DNA from: Actibacterium sp.
GTDB lineage: Bacteria; Pseudomonadota; Alphaproteobacteria; Rhodobacterales; Rhodobacteraceae
Assembly (NCBI GenBank): GCA_016278325.1
Contig: JADQCB010000002.1
Span: 1 to 64,000 of the forward strand
Direction: 5' to 3'
Length of the DNA stretch: 64,000 nt
Below the pieces are notes generated by a model. That model saw only the letters and a list, made by a program, of their open reading frames with translations, made no database searches and was not told the DNA's origin. Each line of letters begins with the position of its first letter. The first letter of the stretch is position 1. The translations under genes and the position numbers were made by a program. Below are positions 9,519 through 17,687 of this stretch, one piece after another.

Positions 9519-10738
9519 CAGAAGAACGCTTGCAGCCCGGTCTGGGCGCGGCCCAGGATCAGGGCGTGAACGTCATGCGTGCCTTCATAGGTGTTCACCG
9601 TCTCGAGATTGATCATGTGGCGGATCACCTGGTATTCCTCGGAAATGCCATTGCCGCCATGCATGTCGCGGGCCGCACGCGCGATATCCAGCGCCTTGCC
9701 GCAATTGTTGCGCTTGATCAGCGAGATCATTTCCGGCGCCGCGCGCCCCTGATCCATCAACCGCCCGACCTGCAATGCCGCCTGAAGACCCAGCGTTATC
9801 TCGGTCTGCATGTCGGCCAGCTTCTTCTGGAACAGTTGCATCTGTGCCAGCGGCTTGCCGAACTGCTTGCGGTCGAGCCCGTATTGCAGGGCCGCGTGCC
9901 AGCAGAACTCGGCCGCGCCCATCACCCCCCAGGCGATGCCATAGCGCGCCCGGTTGAGGCATCCGAACGGCCCTTTCAGCCCCTCGACACCGGGCAGCAG
10001 CGCATCTTCGCCCACCTCGACACCATCCATCACGATCTCGCCGGTGGTCGAGGCGCGCAGGCTGAGCTTGCCGTCGATCTTCGGCGCGGACAGGCCCTTC
10101 ATGCCCTTTTCCAGCACGAAGCCCCTGATCTTGCCGCCATGCGCCTCGGACCTGGCCCAGATCACGAAGACATCGGCGAAGGGGCTGTTCGAGATCCACA
10201 TCTTGCTGCCGGTCAGGCGATAACCTGTTTCGGTTCGTTCGGCGCGGGTCTTCATCGCGCCCGGGTCGCTGCCGGCATCCGGTTCGGTCAGGCCGAAACA
10301 GCCGATCAATTCGCCCGAGCACAGGCCGGGCAGGAATTTCTTCCGCTGCGCCTCGGTGCCATACGCGTAGATCGGGTAGATCACCAGAGAGCTTTGCACC
10401 GACATCATCGAGCGATAGCCCGAATCGACGCGCTCGATCTCGCGCGCGATCAACCCGTAAGTGACATAGGACGCGCCCAGCCCGCCATATTCCTCGGGCA
10501 GGGTCGCGCCCAGCAGGCCCGCCGCGCCCATCTCGGCGAACAGCGCCGGCTCGGCGCGCTCTTCGCGATAGGCGGCGGTGACACGCGGGGCAAGCTTGTC
10601 ATCGGCGAAGGCCCGCGCCCCGTCGCGCAGCATCCGCTCTTCCTCGCTCAGTTGATCCTCCAGCCGCAGCGCGTCTTCCCAGTCGAAGCGGGACATGTCG
10701 GGCGAATCCTTGGCGGGTGTCACGGTGGCGTCCATCAT
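9518..10738 (-). CDS. gcdH: Glutaryl-CoA dehydrogenase-type acyl-CoA dehydrogenase
   Basis: A 406-residue FAD-dependent acyl-CoA dehydrogenase. It has the helical N-terminus ([19 protein letters not shown]), the middle-domain signature [19 protein letters not shown], and the C-terminal catalytic Glu in [20 protein letters not shown], the arrangement found in glutaryl-CoA dehydrogenase. The family oxidises and decarboxylates glutaryl-CoA to crotonyl-CoA and passes electrons to ETF. It lies between DUF4387 and the CoA transferase; together the last two genes make a glutarate-to-crotonyl-CoA route. A related dicarboxylyl-CoA substrate is possible because the operon starts with AtuA-like and DUF4387 genes, not lysine-degradation genes. 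Confidence 0.9.
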   Translation of the reverse strand: MMDATVTPAKDSPDMSRFDWEDALRLEDQLSEEERMLRDGARAFADDKLAPRVTAAYREERAEPALFAEMGAAGLLGATLPEEYGGLGASYVTYGLIAREIERVDSGYRSMMSVQSSLVIYPIYAYGTEAQRKKFLPGLCSGELIGCFGLTEPDAGSDPGAMKTRAERTETGYRLTGSKMWISNSPFADVFVIWARSEAHGGKIRGFVLEKGMKGLSAPKIDGKLSLRASTTGEIVMDGVEVGEDALLPGVEGLKGPFGCLNRARYGIAWGVMGAAEFCWHAALQYGLDRKQFGKPLAQMQLFQKKLADMQTEITLGLQAALQVGRLMDQGRAAPEMISLIKRNNCGKALDIARAARDMHGGNGISEEYQVIRHMINLETVNTYEGTHDVHALILGRAQTGLQAFF

Positions 10739-10749
10739 GCTGTTGATCC

Positions 10750-11076
10750 TCAGGCAGCGTCGTCGATCTCGATATCCAGTAACGGTGCATATTGCTGCGC
10801 GCCGAAAATGTCACCATCCCCCGCGCTGCCGCTGGGGCGATCGCGCAAAATGGTGAACTTTATCGCATAGGCCGGGTCGTATTCGACGAAATCGGTGATT
10901 CGCGCCGGATCGATCTTCAGCAACCGGCTGATCGATCCGCGCGACAGCGCACCGGACCGCTTGACCAGGTCATAGGCGGCGGCCTCGCGGAAGATCACGT
11001 CGAAGGTGATCTTGTCGGTGCCGGCATTCTTGCTGCGAATGGTCTTGGCCAGATCGCTCAGTTTCTTGACGGACAT
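10750..11076 (-). CDS. DUF4387 domain protein
   Basis: A 108-residue soluble protein of the DUF4387 family: [20 protein letters not shown], then D-V-I-F, and [20 protein letters not shown]. Members are nearly always encoded directly behind an AtuA/DUF1446-like protein, as here (18 bp gap), and probably form a complex or subunit with it. AGGAGG followed by GGCCCCAT precedes the ATG. The family has no established reaction that I know of. In this operon it is followed by glutaryl-CoA dehydrogenase and a CoA transferase, so a role in preparing a carboxylic acid substrate is plausible but inferred. Confidence 0.85.
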   Translation of the reverse strand: MSVKKLSDLAKTIRSKNAGTDKITFDVIFREAAAYDLVKRSGALSRGSISRLLKIDPARITDFVEYDPAYAIKFTILRDRPSGSAGDGDIFGAQQYAPLLDIEIDDAA

Positions 11077-11094
11077 ATGGGGCCCCTCCTCGGG

Positions 11095-12474
11095 TCAGGC
11101 GTCTGCGAAGGTCTTTTCGCCGACGATTGCGGTTTCGATCGGGAAAAGGTCCAACGGCTTTTCCACGGCCATCGTGTGGTTCAATGTCCAGCGATGCGCC
11201 GGGCTGGCCGGCAGAACCTCGTCGAACACGAAGGAGACGCCGCCTGCGGTGCCTTTCACGTCGGGCAGCCGGGCATAGAAAAGCTGCCGGGTGCCGGTGA
11301 TGGCCACTTCCTCGGCCATCTCGCGGGTCGGCGCGACCCCCTGGACGACGACCAGCACCTCGTGCCCGGGCCTGTCGCGCAGCGGCTCCATCTCGCCCAT
11401 GATCCCGTCGCGGCCGAACACGTTGAAATGAAGTTCCCAACCGTCCGGGCCGAACCGCTCTTCGACCTGGCGGCGGCCCCAGGCCATCACCTCGTCGACA
11501 TTGGCGATGGTATAGGGGTCGCGGATGCCGGCCATGCCGACATAGCGTTCGCCGACCTTGCCCGAACCTTCCAGCTTTACCCGCAATTCTTCGGCCGGGA
11601 CAAAGCGCATCCCCGTCACCCTTGTGGTCTTTTCCGAGACCTGTTCGTAATGGCAATCTGTCATGTCCAGCATGCCGCCGGCGACAAACTCGTGATACGG
11701 GTTGGAGCGTTCATACATCGCGTGCCCGGCGACCGAGGCGATGGTGCAGCGCTGTTCGGGATGCATGGCCGTGACCTCGACCCAGTCCCGGGTAATCTCG
11801 CCCAGGACGGTTTCCTTGGCGCCATAGGGTTCGGCACAGAAGGAGGCGCATTCCAGCACCTTGCCGAGATAGTAGGACTGCGCCTCGGGAAAGCCGTGAT
11901 AGAGCGCGGGCGCGGCGAACACCGCGCTGTCGGAACAGCGCCCGCCGATGATCACGTCGCATTTCTGCTCCAGCAGCGAAACGAACGGGTGAACACCGGC
12001 CATCGCCACGATGCGGGTTGTCGCGTCGAGCTCGTCCTCGCTCAGCTCGTCACGGGCATCGAGCCCCCGGATCGCCGAGCCCGAGCGGATCCGGCCGCGG
12101 ACAAGCTCCTTGTCCAGCTCGGAGTAGAACCAGCCGATGCGGAAGGCCGGAAGGTCATGGCGCCGGGCAATGTCGCGGATCATCTGGACATACATGTCCA
12201 CCCGCGAGTTCGACCCGGTATCCCCGGCCGACCCGATGATCATCGGCACGTCCAGCTCGCGCGCGGCAAGCAGCATCTGTTCCAGGTCGTGTTCCTGCCA
12301 GGACGCGGGGCTGGCACAGGTATCGCTGCCCAGCGGAACCGGGCCGATATCGTCGCTGCCGGAATCGGCGGCGATGTAGTCGGGCTTTTGCGCCACGCCA
12401 AGGCGGAAGCTTTCAACCTTGAGCGGGGCAAATCCCAGGTGGCCATTGGGGCAAATGATCTTGAGCGACTTCAT
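11095..12474 (-). CDS. AtuA-family (DUF1446) protein
   Basis: A 459-residue protein of the AtuA/DUF1446 family, named after acyclic-terpene utilisation. It begins KIICPNGHLGFA, continues with Y-I-A-A-D-S-G-S-D-D-I-G and IIGSAGDTGSNSRVD, and has C-D-V-I-I-G-G-R-C-S-D-S-A-V-F near residue 175. No signal peptide or membrane helix is seen. The reaction of the family is not settled. Paired with DUF4387 it heads an operon with gcdH and a CoA transferase, none of which are terpene genes, so the atu name should not be taken as function. Its promoter is a clear -24/-12 sequence 32 bp upstream. GGAGAG precedes the ATG. Confidence 0.85.
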   Translation of the reverse strand: MKSLKIICPNGHLGFAPLKVESFRLGVAQKPDYIAADSGSDDIGPVPLGSDTCASPASWQEHDLEQMLLAARELDVPMIIGSAGDTGSNSRVDMYVQMIRDIARRHDLPAFRIGWFYSELDKELVRGRIRSGSAIRGLDARDELSEDELDATTRIVAMAGVHPFVSLLEQKCDVIIGGRCSDSAVFAAPALYHGFPEAQSYYLGKVLECASFCAEPYGAKETVLGEITRDWVEVTAMHPEQRCTIASVAGHAMYERSNPYHEFVAGGMLDMTDCHYEQVSEKTTRVTGMRFVPAEELRVKLEGSGKVGERYVGMAGIRDPYTIANVDEVMAWGRRQVEERFGPDGWELHFNVFGRDGIMGEMEPLRDRPGHEVLVVVQGVAPTREMAEEVAITGTRQLFYARLPDVKGTAGGVSFVFDEVLPASPAHRWTLNHTMAVEKPLDLFPIETAIVGEKTFADA

Positions 12475-12506
12475 GAATCTCTCCAGTGTTATGTCGCCTA
12501 TCTATA

Positions 12507-12522
12507 TGCATTTTCCGTGCCA
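12507..12522 (-). promoter_or_regulatory. Sigma-54 (-24/-12) promoter of the atuA-like operon
   Basis: On the minus strand the sequence reads TGGCACGGAAAATGCA: a perfect TGGCAC -24 element, ten bases between GG and GC, and ATGCA at -12 (consensus TTGCA). The predicted start of transcription is about 12496, giving a 22-base leader before the ATG at 12474. The spacing is exactly right and an rpoN and a sigma-54 activator gene lie next door. Confidence 0.85.
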
Positions 12523-12547
12523 ACCGCAGCTGAACGTCAAGTTGCTG

Positions 12548-12562
12548 TTTTACATTGTAAAA
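12548..12562. promoter_or_regulatory. AT-rich perfect palindrome between enhancer sites and promoter
   Basis: TTTTACA-T-TGTAAAA is a perfect inverted repeat with 7-bp arms, 26 bp upstream of the -24 element and 30 bp downstream of the putative enhancer pair. It could be an operator of another factor or a bendable segment in the looping region. No copy is seen at the other sigma-54 promoter near 20350. Confidence 0.45.
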
Positions 12563-12592
12563 ACTAAACGGGTTGCCGACCCGACGGCCCGA

Positions 12593-12632
12593 TTGCGCGC
12601 AGGTCACGCGGCGTGGTGCAAATTTCACGCCT
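12593..12632 (-). promoter_or_regulatory. Putative activator (enhancer) site pair of the atuA-like operon
   Basis: Two related 19-bp sites start 21 bp apart: TTGCGCGCAGGTCACGCGG (12593-12611) and TGGTGCAAATTTCACGCCT (12614-12632). The first shares TTGCGCGCA and TCACGC with the site at 20453 ahead of the other sigma-54 promoter. They lie 84-124 bp upstream of the -12 element, the normal place for a bacterial enhancer, and overlap the 3' end of the activator gene itself. Confidence 0.6.
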
Positions 12633-13626
12633 CGCGCATTTCCAGCTTGATCATCTGGTGGCGCAGGGCATGGCGGCTGATCTTCAGCATTGCCGCCGCA
12701 TCCTGGATATTGTGCCCCGTGGCCGAAAGCGCCTGCGCGATCAGGTCGCGCTGGAAATTCGCGGTGGCATCGTGAAACCCCTTTGCCGGTGCCTCGCCGG
12801 CGGCTTCCTCAACGCTGGGAACCGTGTCGCGCCCGGCACGCACGGTGCGCAGGATCCGGTCGGGCATGTGCCGCGGCAGCACCTCGTCATCATCTTCGAG
12901 AATGAAAATCCGCTCCAGCAGGTTTTCCAGCTCTCGCACATTTCCCGGCCAGGGATAGCGGAGGAAAATCTCGCGCACCTCGGGCGACAGGCCGCTGATG
13001 GTGCGGCCATATTGGCGGTTGAACTTGTCGATGAAATGCCGGGCCAGAATCAGCACATCCTCGCCCCTTTCGCGCAGCGGCGGGATATTCAGCGCGATGA
13101 CCTGCAACCGGTAATAGAGATCCTCGCGGAAATTTCCGGCCTTGACCTCGGACAGCAGCACCTTGTTCGTCGCGGCGATGAAGCGCACGTCCACCGGGGT
13201 CATCCGCACCGCACCGACACGGCGAAACTGATAGCTGTCGAGCAGCGACAGGAGCTTTGCCTGCAACGTCAGGTCCAGCTCGCGGATCTCGTCGAGAAAG
13301 ATCGAGCCCTTGTTGGCGGCCTCGACCAGGCCGATCTTGCGTTCGGTGGCGCCGGTAAAGGCCCCCTTTTCGTGACCGAAAAGCTCGGATTCCATGAGGT
13401 TGGCCGGGATCGCGGCGCAGTTTATGTCGGCGAATTCCTTGCCCGCGCGGGACGACTTGGCGTGGATGATGCGCGCCACCAGCCCCTTGCCGGTGCCGGT
13501 CTCGCCATAGATCAGCACCGTACGGGCCGGGCTTTTCGCCACCCGGTCGATCAGCCCCTGAAGGTTCCGGATCGTTTCGTGCGCGCCAATCAGCTTGTCG
13601 GCATAATCCGCCATTGCCCGTCCCAT
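12625..13626 (-). CDS. Sigma-54-dependent activator lacking a sensor domain
   Basis: A 333-residue bacterial enhancer-binding protein made only of an AAA+ domain and a Fis-type DNA-binding domain. Visible motifs are Walker A GETGTGKG (residues 41-48), the sigma-54 contact loop GAFTGA (88-93), Walker B GSIFLDEI (108-115), the arginine-finger region FREDLYYRL, and a C-terminal helix-turn-helix (NIQDAAAMLKISRHALRHQM). There is no receiver, GAF, PAS or other sensory domain, as in PspF. I chose the ATG at 13626 (GGGGGA 4-5 bp upstream, 11 bp after the previous stop). It is the last gene of the transporter-C45 operon and should activate both nearby -24/-12 promoters. Confidence 0.93.
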   Translation of the reverse strand: MGRAMADYADKLIGAHETIRNLQGLIDRVAKSPARTVLIYGETGTGKGLVARIIHAKSSRAGKEFADINCAAIPANLMESELFGHEKGAFTGATERKIGLVEAANKGSIFLDEIRELDLTLQAKLLSLLDSYQFRRVGAVRMTPVDVRFIAATNKVLLSEVKAGNFREDLYYRLQVIALNIPPLRERGEDVLILARHFIDKFNRQYGRTISGLSPEVREIFLRYPWPGNVRELENLLERIFILEDDDEVLPRHMPDRILRTVRAGRDTVPSVEEAAGEAPAKGFHDATANFQRDLIAQALSATGHNIQDAAAMLKISRHALRHQMIKLEMREA

Positions 13627-13637
13627 CGGTTCCCCCG

Positions 13638-14741
13638 TCAGGACGTAAGCGCGATACTCTGCCATTCGCCCGAACAGGGATTGTCGAGGCAAACATACAT
13701 CACCCGCGTGCGACAGCAATAAGCCACGCTCGACAGGGTGCGCGTGCCCCCTGCGGCGGTGCCATGCTGGCAGACCGGCGCAAGCAGCGGATCGTCGCCG
13801 TCGCGGTGTTGCGCCATGAGGCCGGCGGCATCGCCCACGCCCCAGTCGCGGCCCGGCAGCACCCGGTCGAGGAAGGCGCGCCGGCTGTGCGAGCTGTCCT
13901 CGATCCGGCTGCGCGTATCGACCAGCGTCTGCGGCGCCAGCGCGGTGGTGGTGAAATGGTTGGTTCGGCAGACCACCGGCGCGGTTTCCACCGCCACGCC
14001 GGCCGCACCCAGTTCGACCGCGGCCACCTCGCCGGCCGCATCGGCCAGGACCAGCGTGCCCCCCCCCGCATGGGCGGATCGGCGGATCATCGCCACCGCC
14101 TCGGCCACGCTTGCGGTTTCGGCCAGAAGCCGTGTCATCAGGAAATATCGCAGCCAGCCGACCGCGTGCCGACGCACGCCAACCTGCGTGTCCACCACTG
14201 CCAGGCCGGCCGCATTGAGCCCGCTGGAATAGGCGCCCGGGCTGCCAAGGCTGCCCAGGCAGAGCATCGGCCCGTGCTTCAGGTCGGGCCCGTCATGCCG
14301 GAACACCCGCTGGATGCCGGCATGCCCGCCCGAGAAATCGCGGTTCTTGACGGTAAGCGGCCCGTCCGGCCCGTCCGCCACGGCCCAGGCGCTGCACCCG
14401 TCCGACGCCCCGCCCTGCGCCTGCGCCAGATCGCGCAGCGTGCCCAGGTGCAGATGCTGGAAAAGGCTGTCCTCGGGCAGATCGAAACCCGCGGCGATAC
14501 CCGAAAGCTCGGCCATGTCATCGGGGCATTCGGCCCGGGCAAAGACCTTCTGCTGGTCGAGATAGGCGCGGGCTGTATCGCCCAGAAGCCCCGCCTCGCG
14601 CGCCGCGGCAAGCCGGTCGCGGGTGATCTGGCGCACTTCGGGCCACAGGTCTGCGCCGGCGGAGATCTGGGCCTGGCCGCGCTCGAACGGGTCCCCGACC
14701 AACGACAGCACATCGGCATTTTCCGTCGCCCGCATCGTCAT
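13638..14741 (-). CDS. C45 family self-processing acyltransferase/hydrolase
   Basis: A 367-residue Ntn-fold protein of peptidase family C45 (isopenicillin N acyltransferase/acyl-CoA:6-APA acyltransferase family). The family cleaves itself before a Cys that becomes the N-terminal nucleophile; here Cys116 in SDGCSAW fits, followed by V-K-N-R-D-F. Family members hydrolyse or transfer amide-linked acyl groups. No signal peptide is seen, so it should act in the cytoplasm on imported substrate. Its start overlaps the preceding ATPase stop by ATGA, and it is followed by the activator gene, so it is an integral part of the dipeptide-type transporter operon. The true substrate is unknown. Confidence 0.85.
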   Translation of the reverse strand: MTMRATENADVLSLVGDPFERGQAQISAGADLWPEVRQITRDRLAAAREAGLLGDTARAYLDQQKVFARAECPDDMAELSGIAAGFDLPEDSLFQHLHLGTLRDLAQAQGGASDGCSAWAVADGPDGPLTVKNRDFSGGHAGIQRVFRHDGPDLKHGPMLCLGSLGSPGAYSSGLNAAGLAVVDTQVGVRRHAVGWLRYFLMTRLLAETASVAEAVAMIRRSAHAGGGTLVLADAAGEVAAVELGAAGVAVETAPVVCRTNHFTTTALAPQTLVDTRSRIEDSSHSRRAFLDRVLPGRDWGVGDAAGLMAQHRDGDDPLLAPVCQHGTAAGGTRTLSSVAYCCRTRVMYVCLDNPCSGEWQSIALTS

Positions 14742-15763
14742 TGCACCGGGTCCAGAAGCGACAGGTTCTCGGCCAGCCGGTGACAGGCGGCCTGATGTCC
14801 GTTTCCGACGGGTTCGGTCCGGGGCGCCGTCTTTCGACAGATATCGATCGCCAGCGGGCAACGGGTGTGGAACTTGCAGCCCGCCGGCGGCGACAGCGGC
14901 GACGGCAGATCGCCGGTCAGGCGCACCCGCGCCTTGCGCGCCGAGGTCTCGACCTCGGGCACCGCCGACATCAGGCTTTGGGTATAGGGATGGCGCGGGC
15001 GGGCCAGGATCGACTCCACCGGCCCCATCTCGACGATCTCGCCCAGATACATCACCGCCACCCGGTCGCTGAGATAGCCGATCACCGAGATATCGTGCGA
15101 TATGAAAAGATAGGTCAGCCCCATTTCCTGTTTCAGGTCGGTCAGCAATTCGATGATTTGCGCCTGGATCGACACGTCCAGCGCCGAGACCGGTTCGTCG
15201 CAGACGATGAATTCGGGATTGCTGACCAGCGCCCGCGCGATACCGATGCGCTGGCGCTGCCCGCCCGAGAACTGGTGCGGATAGCGATCCAGATGCGCCG
15301 TCTTCAGGCCCACCTTCTCGACGATCGCGGCCACCTTGTCGCGCATTTCGGCCGGCGTCGGCGCCAGCCCGTGCAGCTTGAGCGGCAGCCCGACGATCTC
15401 GGCCACGGTGCGACGCGGATTGAGCGAGGCATACGGATCCTGGAAGATGATCTGCATCCGCCGGCGCATCGCCTTCATCGCCGCGTCGTCCAGCCCGGTC
15501 ACATCCACCCCGTCAAATGTGACCGTGCCGGTCGTGGGTTCGTGCAGCCGCAGGATCGAGCGCCCCAGGGTGGATTTGCCGCACCCGCTTTCGCCGATCA
15601 GGCCCAGAACCTCGCCCGCGCGGATGTCGAAACTGACATCGCTGACCGCCTGGACCCGCGTCTGCTGGCGCCCCGACAGGCGGTCGGCCAGGTTATGCCG
15701 GCCCAGATAGGTCTTGGACAGGCCGCGAATGTCGAGCAACGGATTGTCTGCCTGCGGATTCAT
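14738..15763 (-). CDS. Peptide-type ABC transporter ATPase (DppF/OppF-like)
   Basis: A 341-residue ATP-binding subunit. It carries Walker A GESGCGKST, the Q-loop at IIFQDPYASLNPRR, the ABC signature FSGGQRQR, Walker B FIVCDEPVSALD, and the switch His in FISHDISV. The C-terminal oligopeptide-ATPase extension includes GCKFHTRCPLA-x5-C with cysteines that in homologues can hold an Fe-S cluster. The ATG at 15763 overlaps the stop of the DppD-like gene by ATGA. It pairs with that protein to drive the permease dimer at 16782-18691. Substrates are probably di- or oligopeptides or amide-like compounds. Confidence 0.92.
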   Translation of the reverse strand: MNPQADNPLLDIRGLSKTYLGRHNLADRLSGRQQTRVQAVSDVSFDIRAGEVLGLIGESGCGKSTLGRSILRLHEPTTGTVTFDGVDVTGLDDAAMKAMRRRMQIIFQDPYASLNPRRTVAEIVGLPLKLHGLAPTPAEMRDKVAAIVEKVGLKTAHLDRYPHQFSGGQRQRIGIARALVSNPEFIVCDEPVSALDVSIQAQIIELLTDLKQEMGLTYLFISHDISVIGYLSDRVAVMYLGEIVEMGPVESILARPRHPYTQSLMSAVPEVETSARKARVRLTGDLPSPLSPPAGCKFHTRCPLAIDICRKTAPRTEPVGNGHQAACHRLAENLSLLDPVQ

Positions 15764-16785
15764 GCCTCGGCCTCCTGACTGGCAATCGCGGTCTCGACCC
15801 GGATGCAGCGCGCCATGCGCCGCGGGCCCGCCGGCTGCATCGCGATGGTCTTCAGGCAATCGTCGCCCGCCAGCGGGCAGCGCGAATAGAACCGGCATTG
15901 CGCCGGCAGGTCGATCAGGTCGGGCACCTGCCCCTGGATCGGGTGTATCCGTTCGCCCCGCAATGCCGGGCGCGGGATCGAGGCCAGAAGGCCCCTTGTA
16001 TAGGGGTGCTGCGGTGCCGCGATGACCTCTTGCGTCGGCCCCTGCTCGACCACCTGGCCGGCATACATCACCATCACGCGGTCGCAATGCTCGGCCACGA
16101 CGCCCAGATCGTGGGTGATCAGCACAACGCTCATGCCAAGCCTGGCGCGGATGTCGCTGATCAGCTCCAGCACCTGCGCCTGGATCGTCACGTCCAGCGC
16201 GGTGGTCGGCTCGTCCGCGATCAGCAGCTTGGGGCGCGAGGCCAGCGCGATGGCGATCATGATGCGCTGGCGCATCCCGCCAGAGAATTCATGCGGATAC
16301 TGGCGCAGCCGTTCCGCCGGAGAGGGGATGCCGACAAGGCCCAGCATCTCGACCGATCGCGCGCGGATCGCCTGGCGCCGCGCGGCACCGCGCGGCGGAA
16401 GTTCCTCGTCATGGGCTTCCAGCATCTCGCGGATCTGCTCGCCCACGGTCAGCGCGGGGTTCAGCGCGGTCAGCGCGTCCTGCATCGTCATCGCGATGTC
16501 GCGGCCCCGGATCGCCCGCATCTGGCGCGGGTCGAGCGCGCGCAGGTCCTGCCCCTCGAACAGGATCGAGCCGGCGTCGATCCGCCCCGGCGGGCGCACC
16601 AGCCCCATCACCGAGCCGAAGGTGACGCTCTTGCCCGAACCGGATTCGCCGACCACGCCCAGGCACTCGCCCCGGCGCACGGTCACGTCCACCCCGTCCA
16701 CCGCACAGACGGCGCCGGCGCGGGTGTCGAAGATCGTCCTCAGGCCGGAAACCTCCAGCAGGGTGCTTTCGTCTCGCTGCATCAT
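15760..16785 (-). CDS. Peptide-type ABC transporter ATPase (DppD/OppD-like)
   Basis: A 341-residue ATP-binding subunit with Walker [11 protein letters not shown]-loop DIAMTMQDALTALNP, signature FSGGMRQR, Walker [13 protein letters not shown], and switch His LITHDLGVV. The C-terminal OppD extension has CRFYSRCPLAGDDC. I used the first of two tandem ATGs (16785) because it overlaps the permease stop by ATGA. It forms the heterodimeric motor with the adjacent DppF-like ATPase. The whole operon (20257 down to 12625) has the order binding protein, permease B, permease C, ATPase D, ATPase F, C45, activator. Confidence 0.92.
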   Translation of the reverse strand: MMQRDESTLLEVSGLRTIFDTRAGAVCAVDGVDVTVRRGECLGVVGESGSGKSVTFGSVMGLVRPPGRIDAGSILFEGQDLRALDPRQMRAIRGRDIAMTMQDALTALNPALTVGEQIREMLEAHDEELPPRGAARRQAIRARSVEMLGLVGIPSPAERLRQYPHEFSGGMRQRIMIAIALASRPKLLIADEPTTALDVTIQAQVLELISDIRARLGMSVVLITHDLGVVAEHCDRVMVMYAGQVVEQGPTQEVIAAPQHPYTRGLLASIPRPALRGERIHPIQGQVPDLIDLPAQCRFYSRCPLAGDDCLKTIAMQPAGPRRMARCIRVETAIASQEAEA

Positions 16786-17687
16786 TCGTGGAACCTCGGA
16801 TCGAAAGCATCGCGCAGGCCCTGGCTTGCCACATTGATCGCCAGAACCAGCAGCAGGATCGCAACGCCCGGGAAGGTGCTGACCCACCAGGATTGCATGA
16901 TGAAGGCGCGGCCATCGGCCACCATCGCACCCCAGGATGCGGTCGGCGGCTGCACCCCCAGCCCGAGGAAGCTCAGGCTTGCCTCAAGGATGATCACATG
17001 CGCCATGCGGATGGTGGACACCACGATCACCGGCGACAGGATGTTGGGCAGGATCTCGCGCGTCATGATATGCCGGCTGGACGCCCCCAGGGCGCGGGCG
17101 GCCTCTACATATTCCAGCTCGCGCGTGGCCAGCGTCTCGCCCCGCACCACGCGGCAGGGAATCACCCACTCCTTGTAGACCAGGGCAAGGATGATGTTGA
17201 TCAGCCCCGGCCCCATCATCGCCATCAGGCCGATCGCGAAGATCAGATAGGGAAAACCGAGCAGGATATCGACGACGCGGGAAATCACCGTGTCCACCCA
17301 GCCGCGCAGGAACCCCGCGGCCAGCCCGGCAATGATCCCGATCGTGGTGGCGACCAGAACCACCGCCGCGCCCACGAAGATCGAGATCCGCGCGCCATAG
17401 ATGATGCGCGAAAGGATGTCGCGCCCCAGCGCATCGCAGCCCAGCACATAGGCCCAGTCGCCGCCTTCCTGCCAGGCCGGCGGCTGCAGGCGTCGGAACA
17501 GATCGGTCGTGTTCGGGTCGTGCGGCGCGATGAAAGGCGCGAAGATCGCCATCAGCACGAACAGCAGCACGACCACGGCGCTGCCCAGGGCAAGCCGGTT
17601 CTCGGCGAAGGTCGCCATGTTGCGACGAAAGATCGAATTCCCGGCCGGGGACGCCACCGCGGCCGAGCCGTTGTCGATGGCGGTCAT
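16782..17687 (-). CDS. Peptide-type ABC transporter permease (DppC-like)
   Basis: A 301-residue inner-membrane permease. A cytoplasmic N-terminus (NSIFRRNMATFAENRLALG) leads into the first helix, then a periplasmic loop with the family segment GCDALGRDILSRIIYGARIS, and four or five more helices. The EAA loop is visible as EYVEAARALGASSRHIMTREILPN. It overlaps the DppB-like gene by ATGA and the DppD-like gene by ATGA, so the four cistrons are tightly coupled. It forms the translocation pore with the DppB-like subunit. Confidence 0.92.
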   Translation of the reverse strand: MTAIDNGSAAVASPAGNSIFRRNMATFAENRLALGSAVVVLLFVLMAIFAPFIAPHDPNTTDLFRRLQPPAWQEGGDWAYVLGCDALGRDILSRIIYGARISIFVGAAVVLVATTIGIIAGLAAGFLRGWVDTVISRVVDILLGFPYLIFAIGLMAMMGPGLINIILALVYKEWVIPCRVVRGETLATRELEYVEAARALGASSRHIMTREILPNILSPVIVVSTIRMAHVIILEASLSFLGLGVQPPTASWGAMVADGRAFIMQSWWVSTFPGVAILLLVLAINVASQGLRDAFDPRFHE

